The notes: generated by a model from the sequence alone, not told the origin. Numbered from the stretch's first letter, positions 8,129 to 15,594 are shown. The stretch is DNA of 37,476 nt from Candidatus Allocopromorpha excrementigallinarum (GCA_018714925.1 DVMP01000157.1:1-37476); one strand, 5' to 3'. Made by a program: numbers and translations.

Positions 8129-8683
8129 GTGGATAAAGACAAAAGAATAGATTTGCTTTGCGGCAGCTATGACTATTTATTAAATCTCATGAGAGTTATG
8201 GGTGTCGATGAGAGGGATATGGAGGATCTGGCGGAAGAAGCCATACTCGCGGCCTACAAGTCGATAGACGATCTGAGAGATGAAAGCCGCATGAAACCAT
8301 GGCTGAGAGCCATAGCGGCGAACAAGGCCAAAAGGTATTTCAGGGAAAGGTCCAGGCACAGGGCGATATCCAGCACCATCAGACTGGAAAGCGGAGAGGA
8401 GATAGATATTTACGACACTGTCGCCGATGAAACGGATGTAGAGAAAATACTTCAGGACGCGGAAAGAAGATCAATGGTGGAAACCATGCTGGACAATCTG
8501 AGCGACATAAACAGACGGATAATAAAGATGAGGTTCTGGGGAAAGTATAAGTTCGCTGAAATCGCCGATATACTTAACATCAATGTGAATACGGTTAAAA
8601 GTATATACAGAAGAAGTCTGAAACAGCTGAAGCGCGTGTACGGCGAGCTGTTTGGGGAGGACGGGCCATATGAAGGAAAATAG
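8129..8683 (+). CDS. ECF-like sigma-70 family RNA polymerase sigma factor
   Basis: 184 residues with sigma region 2 (about 28-75: DLAEEAILAAYKSIDDL then WLRAIAANKAKRYFRERSRHR) and region 4 (about 125-172: DINRRIIKMRFWGKYKFAEIADILNINVNTVKSIYRRSLKQLKR), and nothing between them, as in ECF sigma factors. GTG start with an AAAGGAAG ribosome binding site. The following putative anti-sigma gene starts inside its 3' end (14-nt overlap), the usual translational coupling of sigma/anti-sigma pairs. Its target promoters are unknown. Confidence 0.9.
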   Translation: MDKDKRIDLLCGSYDYLLNLMRVMGVDERDMEDLAEEAILAAYKSIDDLRDESRMKPWLRAIAANKAKRYFRERSRHRAISSTIRLESGEEIDIYDTVADETDVEKILQDAERRSMVETMLDNLSDINRRIIKMRFWGKYKFAEIADILNINVNTVKSIYRRSLKQLKRVYGELFGEDGPYEGK

Positions 8684-9386
8684 GGAAAACAGAACCATTG
8701 AGAATATAATATATGACGCCGTTGAAAGGGAAAATGAGGCCGGGGGAAAGAAGACCATGTCGCGGGAGAGGCTTGAAGAGATAGTCCAAAGGGACAAAAA
8801 GCGCTCGGCAAAGCATATGAGACGGGCCGCCGGCCTTGCGGCCGCGCTGATTATAGTAATTGCCGGAGCCGTAATAGCCTTTGACACCAGCCTCTTTGAC
8901 GCGGGAGCCAACAAAACCGGCGAGAAGGAAACCGTCACGGAAGATGGCGTGGTGGTTGAGGATGAAGGCTGGGGCTCAGGGGATGAGAATGTTGTCGTGT
9001 TTGAAAACTGGGAGGAGGCTCTCCTTGCCAGAGAAGATATAGAGGGTCTGCTTGTACCTGAATACATGCCGGAGGGGTATGAGTTTGACAATTTGCAGAT
9101 AGAGAATCTGGAAGACGGGAGCTTGATGTGCATTTTCAGGTTTACAGCTGAGCAGAATGAGTTTATTGAAATCCATGAATTTATTCAGGCTCAAGACGCA
9201 TCTGCTATGACGGTTGTTGTTGACAGCAGCTATCAAATGGAAACGGAGAAGGGGGTCGCCTACGTAGCAGAAAACGATGACGATACTAAAAAAGCCACCG
9301 TGCAGACAGACGGCGGCGTTATAGTAGATGTAATAAGCGGATTAAATGACAGTGAGATCACCGCAATAATCAATAATCTGGAATAG
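8670..9386 (+). CDS. Putative anti-sigma factor, DUF4367 membrane protein
   Basis: 238 residues from ATG 8670, which has GGGGAGG 9 nt upstream; an in-frame TTG at 8652 overlaps that site and is rejected. A basic cytoplasmic part of about 50 residues is followed by one membrane helix (about 53-71) and an extracellular acidic linker. The DUF4367 domain (about 110-238) shows the typical LLVPEYMPEGYEFDNLQIE. DUF4367 proteins often accompany sigma factors in Clostridia and are read as anti-sigma or sensor proteins. The overlap with the sigma gene supports this. The cytoplasmic part shows no zinc-binding ZAS motif. It converges on the next gene with a 4-nt gap. Confidence 0.8.
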   Translation: MKENRENRTIENIIYDAVERENEAGGKKTMSRERLEEIVQRDKKRSAKHMRRAAGLAAALIIVIAGAVIAFDTSLFDAGANKTGEKETVTEDGVVVEDEGWGSGDENVVVFENWEEALLAREDIEGLLVPEYMPEGYEFDNLQIENLEDGSLMCIFRFTAEQNEFIEIHEFIQAQDASAMTVVVDSSYQMETEKGVAYVAENDDDTKKATVQTDGGVIVDVISGLNDSEITAIINNLE

Positions 9387-9390
9387 TATA

Positions 9391-10098
9391 CTAAAAAGCT
9401 CCTGTGTACAAAGTCTTTGTAAAGGTGCCGCTGCTGGTGGTATCTATTATGGAGGCCTTTACTCTATACACCTTACCGGTCTTTAAGGTGAAGGTTTTTC
9501 CGGCGGCAATAGAATAAGAATTTGTAACGCTTTTCTTGTAGGTTACAACGGGAACTCCCGTAGCGGTTCTCCATGAGCCGTTGTACTTTTCCTGAAGGGA
9601 AAGAGTGCAGGAGGCCTTGGAGGCTTTGGCGTTAAAGCTGGCGTAAGCTGACGCGCTGCCGCTGGTATTGCTGTGTCTGTTTGCTGTTATGGAGCCTGTA
9701 GTAACCTTCACGGGAGTCAGCTCAAGGCCTGCCTCTGAATGGGAGTCGGCGGTGGCTATATTAAGAGTCATATTTTTGTTTTCCGTATCTATACCGGCTG
9801 AGGGCTGGTCAGAAGAGATGGTACGGATTTTTTCTATTCCGGAAGAGGTCGAAGTGTCGTGAAATACGACGGTTTCTTCTTCGGTTTCCGCGATAATGGA
9901 AGGATCGGCCGGAGCGGCTGCCGTTATGAAGCCGTGTTCAAGAAATTCAGCGGCGGTTATGGGAGCCCAGTCGGTCTCTCCGGCGCAGCCGCCTCCGGAG
10001 CCTGGAGAGGACGGCGACTTCTCGGCGGCCAGCAGGGCGGCGGGAGCGGACAGAACCATGGAAAAGGCCACAGCGAAGCTTAAAAGTTTTTTCTTCAT
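9391..10098 (-). CDS. Secreted protein of unknown function
   Basis: 235 residues with a clear signal peptide (MKKKLLSFAVAFSMVLSAPAALLAA, cut before EKS). A Ser/Gly-rich stretch with one Cys follows, and then an all-beta-looking C-terminal domain (about 125-235) with SGSASAYASFNAKASKASCTLSLQEK and a late TGKVYRVKASIIDTTSSGTFTKTLYT. There is no membrane anchor or sorting signal, so release is expected. I do not recognise the family; similar beta-rich exoproteins occur in Clostridia. AAAGGAG precedes the ATG. It faces the anti-sigma gene and has a half-operator like that of the XRE operon about 155 bp upstream, so it may be an output of that circuit. Confidence 0.75.
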   Translation of the reverse strand: MKKKLLSFAVAFSMVLSAPAALLAAEKSPSSPGSGGGCAGETDWAPITAAEFLEHGFITAAAPADPSIIAETEEETVVFHDTSTSSGIEKIRTISSDQPSAGIDTENKNMTLNIATADSHSEAGLELTPVKVTTGSITANRHSNTSGSASAYASFNAKASKASCTLSLQEKYNGSWRTATGVPVVTYKKSVTNSYSIAAGKTFTLKTGKVYRVKASIIDTTSSGTFTKTLYTGAF

Positions 10099-10252
10099 TC
10101 TATTCTCCTTTCTAAAACAGGAACAGATTATTAATAATGAGATGAATTTTAGAGCTGCCGGCAGAAGGCGGCAATAAAAGGAAGATATGTAAAAACTTTT
10201 AAAAGAAAAGAGCGACAGAAGAATCCTCAGGAGCAGTTAAAGGCGACAATTG

Positions 10253-10268
10253 TTCACTTTTTTCGACA
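10253..10268. promoter_or_regulatory. Second copy of the XRE-type half operator
   Basis: TTCACTTTTTTCGACA (complement TGTCGAAAAAAGTGAA) shares the 10-mer TGTCGAAAAA and most of the following bases with the operator at 7606-7622. It lies between the leftward secreted-protein gene and the pgi promoter, just upstream of the pgi -35. Confidence 0.4.
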
Positions 10269-10285
10269 CATGAAAGAGCTTCATA

Positions 10286-10314
10286 TTGAAGAAAGATTTT
10301 AAAAAGAGTAGAAT
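10286..10314 (+). promoter_or_regulatory. pgi promoter
   Basis: TTGAAG (10286-10291), a 17-bp spacer and TAGAAT (10309-10314) form a good vegetative promoter 38 bp ahead of the pgi start codon. Confidence 0.65.
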
Positions 10315-10352
10315 ATAAAGGAACGCCTCAACTGCTTATATGGAGAGATAGT

Positions 10353-11561
10353 ATGTACATAAAAACAGACGTAGGAGGAAACGGCATTTACCGGGAGGAA
10401 ATGAAAAGAGAAAAGACCAGGGCCACTGAGGCCTTTGACAGGCTGTGGTCCGGAGAAATACCCATGACGGGCTGGGTCAAGGCCCCTGTGGAAAAAACGG
10501 AGGAGCTGGAGAGCCTTCTCAATGCTTCCGACAGGGTGAGACAGCAGGCTGACCTTATGGTGGTAATAGGAATAGGAGGTTCCTACATGGGCGCCAAAGC
10601 AGCCATAGAAGCCCTGCCTGAGGATGAGGCCGGGGTCGAGGTGGTGTTCGCGGGAACGAATTTCTTTTCCGGAGACTACAGAAGGATAATGGAAAAGATG
10701 GCGGAGAAGGAAACCGTCCTCTGTGTGATTTCCAAATCGGGAAATACTCTTGAGATCAAAGCGGGCCTTGATATATTAAGGCCTGTAATGAAGAAAAAAT
10801 ACGGAGACAGAGCCTCTGAAAGGATAATAACCATAACGGGAAGCAAAGGTCTTCTCAGGGAGGAAACGGAACGGGAGGGCTACACCTCATTTTCCATACC
10901 TGAAAATATCGGAGGAAGATATTCAGCTCTTACGGCCGCGGGGCTTTTTCCAATGGCTGTTTCGGGAATAGATGTGAGAAGCCTTCTTGAGGGGGCCGGG
11001 GCTATGGCCCTTTCTCCTGCATGGGACGGCGACGGCCTAGACTATGCGGTATCACGGCACCTTCTTTCCGAAAGGGGAAAATTTGTGGAGGCCATAGAAT
11101 TTTACGATCCCAGGCTTCTGTATCTTGGAGAATGGATAAAGCAGCTTTACGGAGAGAGCGAGGGAAAGGAAGGAAAGGGAATATTTCCGGCCTCCTTTAT
11201 CTTTTCCACGGATCTTCATTCCATGGGACAGTTCCTTCAGCAGGGAAGGCAGATCTTCGCGGAAACCTCCATAGTAATAGACCATTACCCCAATCCTCTT
11301 GTAATAGAAGAGGGGGAGCTTAAGGGAAAATCCCTTGAGGAAATTAACAGAGCCGCCTTTGAGGGAGTTTCGGCGGCCCATAAAAAGGCGGGTATTCCAT
11401 TTACGGAAATACATCTGCCGGAGCTTAACGGCTTTTATTACGGACAGCTTCTGTATTTTCTGGAGGTAACCTGCGCCGTGACGGCAATGCTTTCCGGAGT
11501 GGATCCTTTTAACCAGCCGGGAGTAGAGGCATATAAGGAGGAAATGAGAAAAAAAATATAA
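10353..11561 (+). CDS. pgi: Glucose-6-phosphate isomerase, short form
   Basis: Interconverts glucose-6-phosphate and fructose-6-phosphate. The SIS-type signature IGIGGSYMGAKA (72-83), the phosphate-binding SKSGNTLE (127-134), the family signature GGRYSALTAAGLFPMA (187-202) and the C-terminal VDPFNQPGVEAYKEEM are all present. At 402 residues it is shorter than the roughly 450 usual for Firmicutes Pgi. Most of the loss is N-terminal: only about 40 residues precede the GWV segment, although GGAGAG at 6 nt supports this ATG. Single gene with its own promoter; no terminator was found behind it. Confidence 0.93.
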   Translation: MYIKTDVGGNGIYREEMKREKTRATEAFDRLWSGEIPMTGWVKAPVEKTEELESLLNASDRVRQQADLMVVIGIGGSYMGAKAAIEALPEDEAGVEVVFAGTNFFSGDYRRIMEKMAEKETVLCVISKSGNTLEIKAGLDILRPVMKKKYGDRASERIITITGSKGLLREETEREGYTSFSIPENIGGRYSALTAAGLFPMAVSGIDVRSLLEGAGAMALSPAWDGDGLDYAVSRHLLSERGKFVEAIEFYDPRLLYLGEWIKQLYGESEGKEGKGIFPASFIFSTDLHSMGQFLQQGRQIFAETSIVIDHYPNPLVIEEGELKGKSLEEINRAAFEGVSAAHKKAGIPFTEIHLPELNGFYYGQLLYFLEVTCAVTAMLSGVDPFNQPGVEAYKEEMRKKI

Positions 11562-11591
11562 AAGTTATTTCGGAAAAATAGGTAAAAGTTC

Positions 11592-11620
11592 TTTAAAAGA
11601 CACTCAAAATGCTTTACAAT
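11592..11620 (+). promoter_or_regulatory. hbd promoter
   Basis: TTTAAA (11592-11597), 17 bp, TACAAT (11615-11620). The leader to the hbd start is about 75 nt and ends in AAGGAGGAG. Confidence 0.55.
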
Positions 11621-11701
11621 GTTAAAACAGAGGCTAAAGGAGCCTTAAAAATAATTAAAATTTAAAAATCACCACAGAAGTGATTTAAGGAGGAGACTAT
11701 T

Positions 11702-12550
11702 ATGAAAACTATAGGCGTGCTTGGAACTGGTACTATGGGAGCCGGAATTATTCAGGTTCTCGCTCAGAACGGATACAACGTTGTTCTGAGAGCGAGAAGA
11801 CAGACATCGGTAGACAAGGGTATCGCTACAGTAACCAAGAATCTGGACAAGCTGGTTGCCAAGGAAAAGATTACGGCGGCAGACAAGGATGAAATACTTT
11901 CCAGAGTAAAGGGATCAACGGATATTTCCATAATAAAGGATGCGGACCTTGTAATCGAGGCGGCTACTGAGGACATGGAAGCCAAGAAGGCGCTTTTCCA
12001 GGAGCTGGATGAGCTCTGCAAGCCTGAGACTATAATCGCCACAAACACCTCAGCCCTTTCCATAACGGAGATCGCGGCCGCTACAGGCAGACCTGACAAG
12101 ATCATAGGAATGCATTTCTTCAATCCTGTTCCTGCTATGAAGCTGGTTGAGATAGTAAAGGGACTCACCACTTCAGACGAAACGAGAGAGACTATTCTGG
12201 ATCTTACGAGAAAGCTGGGAAAGACTCCTGTAGACGTAGCTGAAGCTCCGGGATTTGTAGTAAACAGAATACTTATTCCTATGATAAACGAGGCCATAGG
12301 AATCCTGGCTGACGGCGTGGCTGACGCTGAGGGAATAGACACTGCCATGAAGCTGGGCGCCAACCATCCGATGGGACCTCTCGCCCTGGGAGATCTGGTA
12401 GGCCTGGATGTATGCCTTGCCATTATGGAAACTCTTCACAGAGAGTACGGAGACGACAAGTACAGACCTCACGTTCTCCTGAGAAAGATGGTAAGAGCCG
12501 GAAAGCTGGGAAGAAAGACAGGAGCCGGCTTCTACGATTACAGCAAATAG
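11702..12550 (+). CDS. hbd: 3-hydroxybutyryl-CoA dehydrogenase
   Basis: Reduces acetoacetyl-CoA to 3-hydroxybutyryl-CoA in butyrate-type fermentation, or the reverse. 282 residues, full family length. The Rossmann GTGTMGAG (8-15), the substrate motif [18 protein letters not shown], the SNTS-like TNTSAL and the C-terminal [18 protein letters not shown] / [13 protein letters not shown] are all present. The end of the second beta-strand reads LRARRQT, where well-studied clostridial Hbd has LRDIKDE. The acidic residue that selects NAD is replaced by Ala followed by two Arg, suggesting NADP(H) use. It stands alone: no crotonase, thiolase or bcd/etf genes are adjacent. AAGGAGGAG ribosome binding site. 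Confidence 0.95.
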   Translation: MKTIGVLGTGTMGAGIIQVLAQNGYNVVLRARRQTSVDKGIATVTKNLDKLVAKEKITAADKDEILSRVKGSTDISIIKDADLVIEAATEDMEAKKALFQELDELCKPETIIATNTSALSITEIAAATGRPDKIIGMHFFNPVPAMKLVEIVKGLTTSDETRETILDLTRKLGKTPVDVAEAPGFVVNRILIPMINEAIGILADGVADAEGIDTAMKLGANHPMGPLALGDLVGLDVCLAIMETLHREYGDDKYRPHVLLRKMVRAGKLGRKTGAGFYDYSK

Positions 12551-12573
12551 ACCGGTATAAAGGACGAAAAATC

Positions 12574-12611
12574 ACAGAACCTGTTTCCATGGAGGCGGGT
12601 TCTGTTTTTTT
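12574..12611 (+). terminator. hbd terminator
   Basis: ACAGAACC (12574-12581) pairs with GGTTCTGT (12598-12605), followed by a T7 tract. Confidence 0.85.
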
Positions 12612-12649
12612 ATGAAGCTGTGTACGGCTGACCTGTCAGCATTTTTTTC

Positions 12650-12678
12650 TTGAGATTTTTTATCGGGGGAAATATAAT
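12650..12678 (+). promoter_or_regulatory. Promoter of the dual-HTH regulator gene
   Basis: TTGAGA (12650-12655), exactly 17 bp, TATAAT (12673-12678). The predicted start is near 12685, so the palindrome at 12691-12708 lies at about +7 to +24, a repressor position. Confidence 0.75.
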
Positions 12679-12690
12679 AAAAACAGAAAG

Positions 12691-12708
12691 TGTTCGCAGG
12701 AACGAACA
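12691..12708. promoter_or_regulatory. Operator palindrome TGTTCG-N6-CGAACA, copy 1
   Basis: TGTTCG (12691-12696), spacer CAGGAA, CGAACA (12703-12708). The same arms, spacer length and preceding AAAG recur at 15361-15381. Its place just after the predicted start site suggests autorepression by the adjacent regulator. Confidence 0.6.
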
Positions 12709-12764
12709 GAAGGCAGGGAAGGGAAAAGGTTTATATTTTATAAATAGATACGGAGAAACGATAT

Positions 12765-13982
12765 ATGGAATACATGTCAGTACGTGAAGCGGCAAAAAAA
12801 TGGAGCATATCGGAGAGGCAGGTCCAGAAGTACTGCGCCCAGGGAAGAATCGACGGCGTTATAAAGCTGGGGGTTTCCTGGGGAATCCCTGCAGGAGCCT
12901 TAAAGCCCGAGGATCCCAGAAGAGCGGAGGCGGCGGACATAAGGGAAGTCGATGATACAGAGTATGCTGCGAAGGCTCCTGAAGATCGGTATCGGGGACT
13001 GATGCCCCTTTTGAACACACCCTTTAAGCCGGGAAGCTGCCTTGAAACCATAGAAGCCATGGAAACCGGTCCGGAAAAGAATATAGCCTTTGCCGAGTAT
13101 CATTATTTCAGCGGCCGCGCGGAGGAAGCCGCCCGGGAGGCAGAGCTTTACCTGACCAGTCACGATATGCACATCAGGCTTTCCGCCAGCCTCATATACG
13201 CCTACGCCAATCTTTCCATAGGGGAGATATCACGGGCCAGATTCGCGCTGGGGCAGGTAAAGAGTATGATTGCCGGCGGCAGCGAAGCCTCTGCCGAAAG
13301 ACGGGCCGTGGGAACCTTTATTAACGTGGCTTCAGCGGTGCTGCTGCATCTGCCGCTTCCGGAAGGAACGCCTTCATGCAAAGAATTCCTGCCGGAGCTG
13401 CCCACGGGAATCAGAGCCTTTGCTCTTTATGTACAGGCCCATTATCTCTATCTGAAGAAGGAATATGAAAAGAGCCTGGGCGTGGTGGAGGCTACTTTTG
13501 CCATGGGTGCGCATAAATACCCTATATCGGCAATATATCTTCACCTGGTCGCCGTTATGGATTACATGAGCCTGCGGCAGAAGGAAAAGGCGGAGGAGCA
13601 CATGCTGGCAGCCTGGGAGCTGGCAAGGCCCGATGATCTCATCGAGGGACTGGGAGAGCACCACGGGCTTCTGGGCGGTATGCTGGAAGCTGTTATAAAG
13701 CCTCAGTGGCCGGAGGATTTTAAGAGGATCATAGATATAACATACAGGTTTTCCGCCGGATGGCGCAAGGTTCACAACCCTGATACGGGACATGACGTAG
13801 CGGATAATCTTACTACAACTGAGTTTGCCGCCGCCATGCTGGCGGCGCGGGGCTGGACCAATCAGGAAATAGGCGAGCATATGAACATATCCCAGCACAC
13901 GGTTAAGAGGCACCTTTCCGTGGCCATGCAGAAGCTGGGCATCAGCCGCAGACAGGATCTGAAGAAATATATGCTCAGATAG
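12765..13982 (+). CDS. Large transcription regulator with N-terminal MerR/excisionase-type HTH and C-terminal LuxR-type HTH
   Basis: 405 residues with two DNA-binding domains. The N-terminus (MSVREAAKKWSISERQVQKYCAQGRIDG, then a beta-hairpin around GVSWGIPAGAL) is a MerR/excisionase-like winged HTH, about residues 4-50. The C-terminus (about 350-405: RGWTNQEIGEHMNISQHTVKRHLSVAMQKLGISRRQDLKKYML) is a LuxR/GerE HTH. The middle (about 75-340) is all-helical with repeated Ala/Tyr/Leu patterns such as FAEYHYFSGRAEEAAREAELYL and AEEHMLAAWELARP, consistent with TPR-like repeats as in MalT-type regulators. GGAGAA serves as ribosome binding site. It lies directly upstream of three surface-protein genes and behind its own promoter and palindrome. 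It is probably the local regulator; its ligand is unknown. Confidence 0.85.
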   Translation: MEYMSVREAAKKWSISERQVQKYCAQGRIDGVIKLGVSWGIPAGALKPEDPRRAEAADIREVDDTEYAAKAPEDRYRGLMPLLNTPFKPGSCLETIEAMETGPEKNIAFAEYHYFSGRAEEAAREAELYLTSHDMHIRLSASLIYAYANLSIGEISRARFALGQVKSMIAGGSEASAERRAVGTFINVASAVLLHLPLPEGTPSCKEFLPELPTGIRAFALYVQAHYLYLKKEYEKSLGVVEATFAMGAHKYPISAIYLHLVAVMDYMSLRQKEKAEEHMLAAWELARPDDLIEGLGEHHGLLGGMLEAVIKPQWPEDFKRIIDITYRFSAGWRKVHNPDTGHDVADNLTTTEFAAAMLAARGWTNQEIGEHMNISQHTVKRHLSVAMQKLGISRRQDLKKYMLR

Positions 13983-14021
13983 ATATATAACAATACACGA
14001 TAAAGGAAAATTTTACGGAAT

Positions 14022-14078
14022 CGGATCTGAAATTACCCGTTTTACTCTTACTAACGGGCGATGTCAGGTCCGTTTTTT
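14022..14078 (+). promoter_or_regulatory. Conserved element A: CCCGTT-N11-AACGGG within a two-stem palindrome
   Basis: AATTACCCGTTTTAC begins a block nearly identical to element B (15461 on). CCCGTT (14036-14041) and AACGGG (14053-14058) are inverted arms 11 bp apart. An outer pair CGGATCTG (14022-14029) and CAGGTCCG (14065-14072, one G-T) brackets them, followed by T6. A -10-like TATAAA lies at 14083-14088, which puts the inner palindrome centre near -48. It could be an activator site for the downstream surface gene and also the terminator of the regulator gene. Confidence 0.6.
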
Positions 14079-14137
14079 CTGATATAAAAGATGTGAAAGG
14101 ATTATTACATTCTATAATTTTTTACAGGAGGAATAAT

Positions 14138-15258
14138 ATGGGACGAATATTGAAGAAGCGGTCTGTAATGATACTGCTTGCCCTTATGCTGATTATGGGA
14201 CTTGCGCCTATGACAGCGTCGGCGGCGCCGGCGGAACGCGTTACGGTAGGCGGCGTGACTATGGACAGCGACAATCAGTACGCGGTACTGTTACAGCCAA
14301 TGGAAATATGGCATTAAATAACAACGGCGTAAGCGACGGAATACGCGCCGCGGGCAGCGTCACCGTCAACAGCGGAGATGTGTCCGCCGCCGGCGGTAAG
14401 GCCCTGTACAGCGGCGGTATCTTCAGCGAAGACGGCGACGTTACAATAAAAGGCGGTGAGGTGGAAGCCTTCGGAGCCCATGCAAGTGGAGAAAACAGCG
14501 GCAGCGTAGGCATCGGTTCGGATAACGGAAGCGTCAATATATCCGGCGGCAATGTGGCGGCTGAAGGCTGCTGCGCTGACGGCACAGGCAGCGTAAGCGA
14601 CGGTATTCGCGCCAATAAGAGCGTTACCATCAGCGGCGGCAGCGTATTTGCAGAGAGCCAAAGGGATACTGCTGAGTCAGGTACATCCGACTACAGCGGC
14701 GGTATCTTCAGTGAAACAGGCGACGTTACCATAAGCGGAGGCAGCACCAAAGTTACTGCTCTCGGAGGAGAAGGAAGTATCGGCAGCGTTGGTATCAGCG
14801 CCATGAAGGGCAGCGCCATAATAAAGGGCGGCGTTGTGCTGGCTTCCGGCGCGGAAAGCGCCAACGGGGAAGTCTATGGCATAAACGCAGGCAATATAAC
14901 AGCCTCGCCGGCTCAGGGAAAGATGATAATCGCGGAGACAGGCAGCGGCTACAATATAGACAGCTCCGGACAGATAAGCATACTGGGAAGGACGGCGGTC
15001 CAGGGCTCGCCTTTTAAAGGAGAGGCATCCATAGGCACGAGCTTTACTCCGTTATTCTACAGCTACGCGGCTGATATCTCTGACGTAACTCCCGGAACCG
15101 ACGATCCCGCAGGCAAGGATGATCCTGCGGCAGGCAAGGACGGAACACCGGGAACAGGCGATGATTTTAACGCCGTTCCAATAATAGCGCTCATGGCGCT
15201 TGCCGCGGCAGCGGCCGCAGGCGCGGCTCTCTACGGAAGAAAAAGCCTTATTAAATAG
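14138..15258 (+). pseudogene. Secreted beta-helix-like surface protein, frame-shifted after residue 49
   Basis: ATG 14138 follows ACAGGAGG and encodes a signal peptide (ILKKRSVMILLALMLIMG...TASAAPA), then DSDNQYAV, and reaches a stop at 14317. The next frame resumes immediately with TVTANGNMALNNNGVSDGIRAAG and stays open to 15258. Adding one base after GT at 14286 would join the two into a protein of about 373 residues. The body is built of GG-rich short strands (SVTVNSGDVSAAGG, DVTISGGSTKVTALGG), the look of a right-handed beta-helix or Cthe_2159-type carbohydrate-binding fold. Two units of about 88 codons are duplicated. The end is GTGDDFN, a membrane helix and GRKSLIK, a degenerate sorting signal. 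The shift may be a true inactivation, a phase-off state or a sequencing error; no slippery heptamer was seen. Confidence 0.7.
14326..14853 (+). repeat. Tandem 264-bp coding repeat (two units)
   Basis: Unit 1 starts at 14326 (GVSDGIRAAGSVTV...SGGIFSEDGDVTIKGG) and unit 2 at 14590 (SVSDGIRANKSVTI...SGGIFSETGDVTISGG). The period is 88 codons. The conserved landmarks are VSDGIRA, YSGGIFSE, GDVTI and SVGI. Confidence 0.6.
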
Positions 15259-15279
15259 AAAGCCAGAAAACCAGATACG

Positions 15280-15312
15280 AAAAGCTCCGGTCCCGGAAGG
15301 GCCGGAGCTTTT
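15280..15312 (+). terminator. Terminator of the first surface gene
   Basis: AAAAGCTCCGG (15280-15290) pairs perfectly with CCGGAGCTTTT (15302-15312), loop 11 nt. The A and T arms allow function in both directions. The rest of the 336-bp gap to the next gene holds the palindrome at 15364 and element B. Confidence 0.8.
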
Positions 15313-15363
15313 AAAACAGCAGACTGCGCGGCGTGCATTTCAGGAATGAGACATTTTGAAAAG

Positions 15364-15381
15364 TGTTCGTGTCTCCGAACA
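15364..15381. promoter_or_regulatory. Operator palindrome TGTTCG-N6-CGAACA, copy 2
   Basis: TGTTCG (15364-15369), spacer TGTCTC, CGAACA (15376-15381), preceded by AAAAG as in copy 1. It overlaps the end of a TTGAAA and lies about 230 bp upstream of the InlB-repeat surface gene. No clear -10 sits at the matching distance. Confidence 0.55.
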
Positions 15382-15454
15382 TGGAGAGCCTTGCAAAGAA
15401 GCAGGCGTTACAGGCTGTAAAGGGAACAGAGGTATTATTTTATTAATAAAAAGG

Positions 15455-15520
15455 CCCTTTAATTACCCGTTTTACCCCCATGAACGGGTGATGTCAGAGG
15501 GTGTGTCTTTTTGATATGAT
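15455..15520 (+). promoter_or_regulatory. Conserved element B (CCCGTT-N11-AACGGG) and promoter of the InlB-repeat gene
   Basis: CCCGTT (15466-15471) and AACGGG (15483-15488), spacer 11 as in element A, inside shared flanks AATTA and GATGTCAG. The outer arms CCCTTT (15455-15460) and AGAGGG (15496-15501) can pair although their sequence differs from element A. TGTCAG (15492-15497), 17 bp and TATGAT (15515-15520) form a promoter with a poor -35; the palindrome centre is near -50, a typical activator place. Confidence 0.6.
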
Positions 15521-15594
15521 AGAAAATAAGGACCTGAGAAAAGCATGATGACAGACTGCAGCTGTTTTTTTGATATTTCGGAGGGAGAGAGGGA

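Noticed and set aside
6611-10098. Prophage remnant
   Set aside because: XRE genes alone are present; no integrase, structural or lysis genes and no flanking direct repeats were seen.
14093-14137. Longer N-terminus for the first surface gene
   Set aside because: The in-frame start at 14093 lacks a ribosome binding site and would bury the signal peptide; ATG 14138 has ACAGGAGG.
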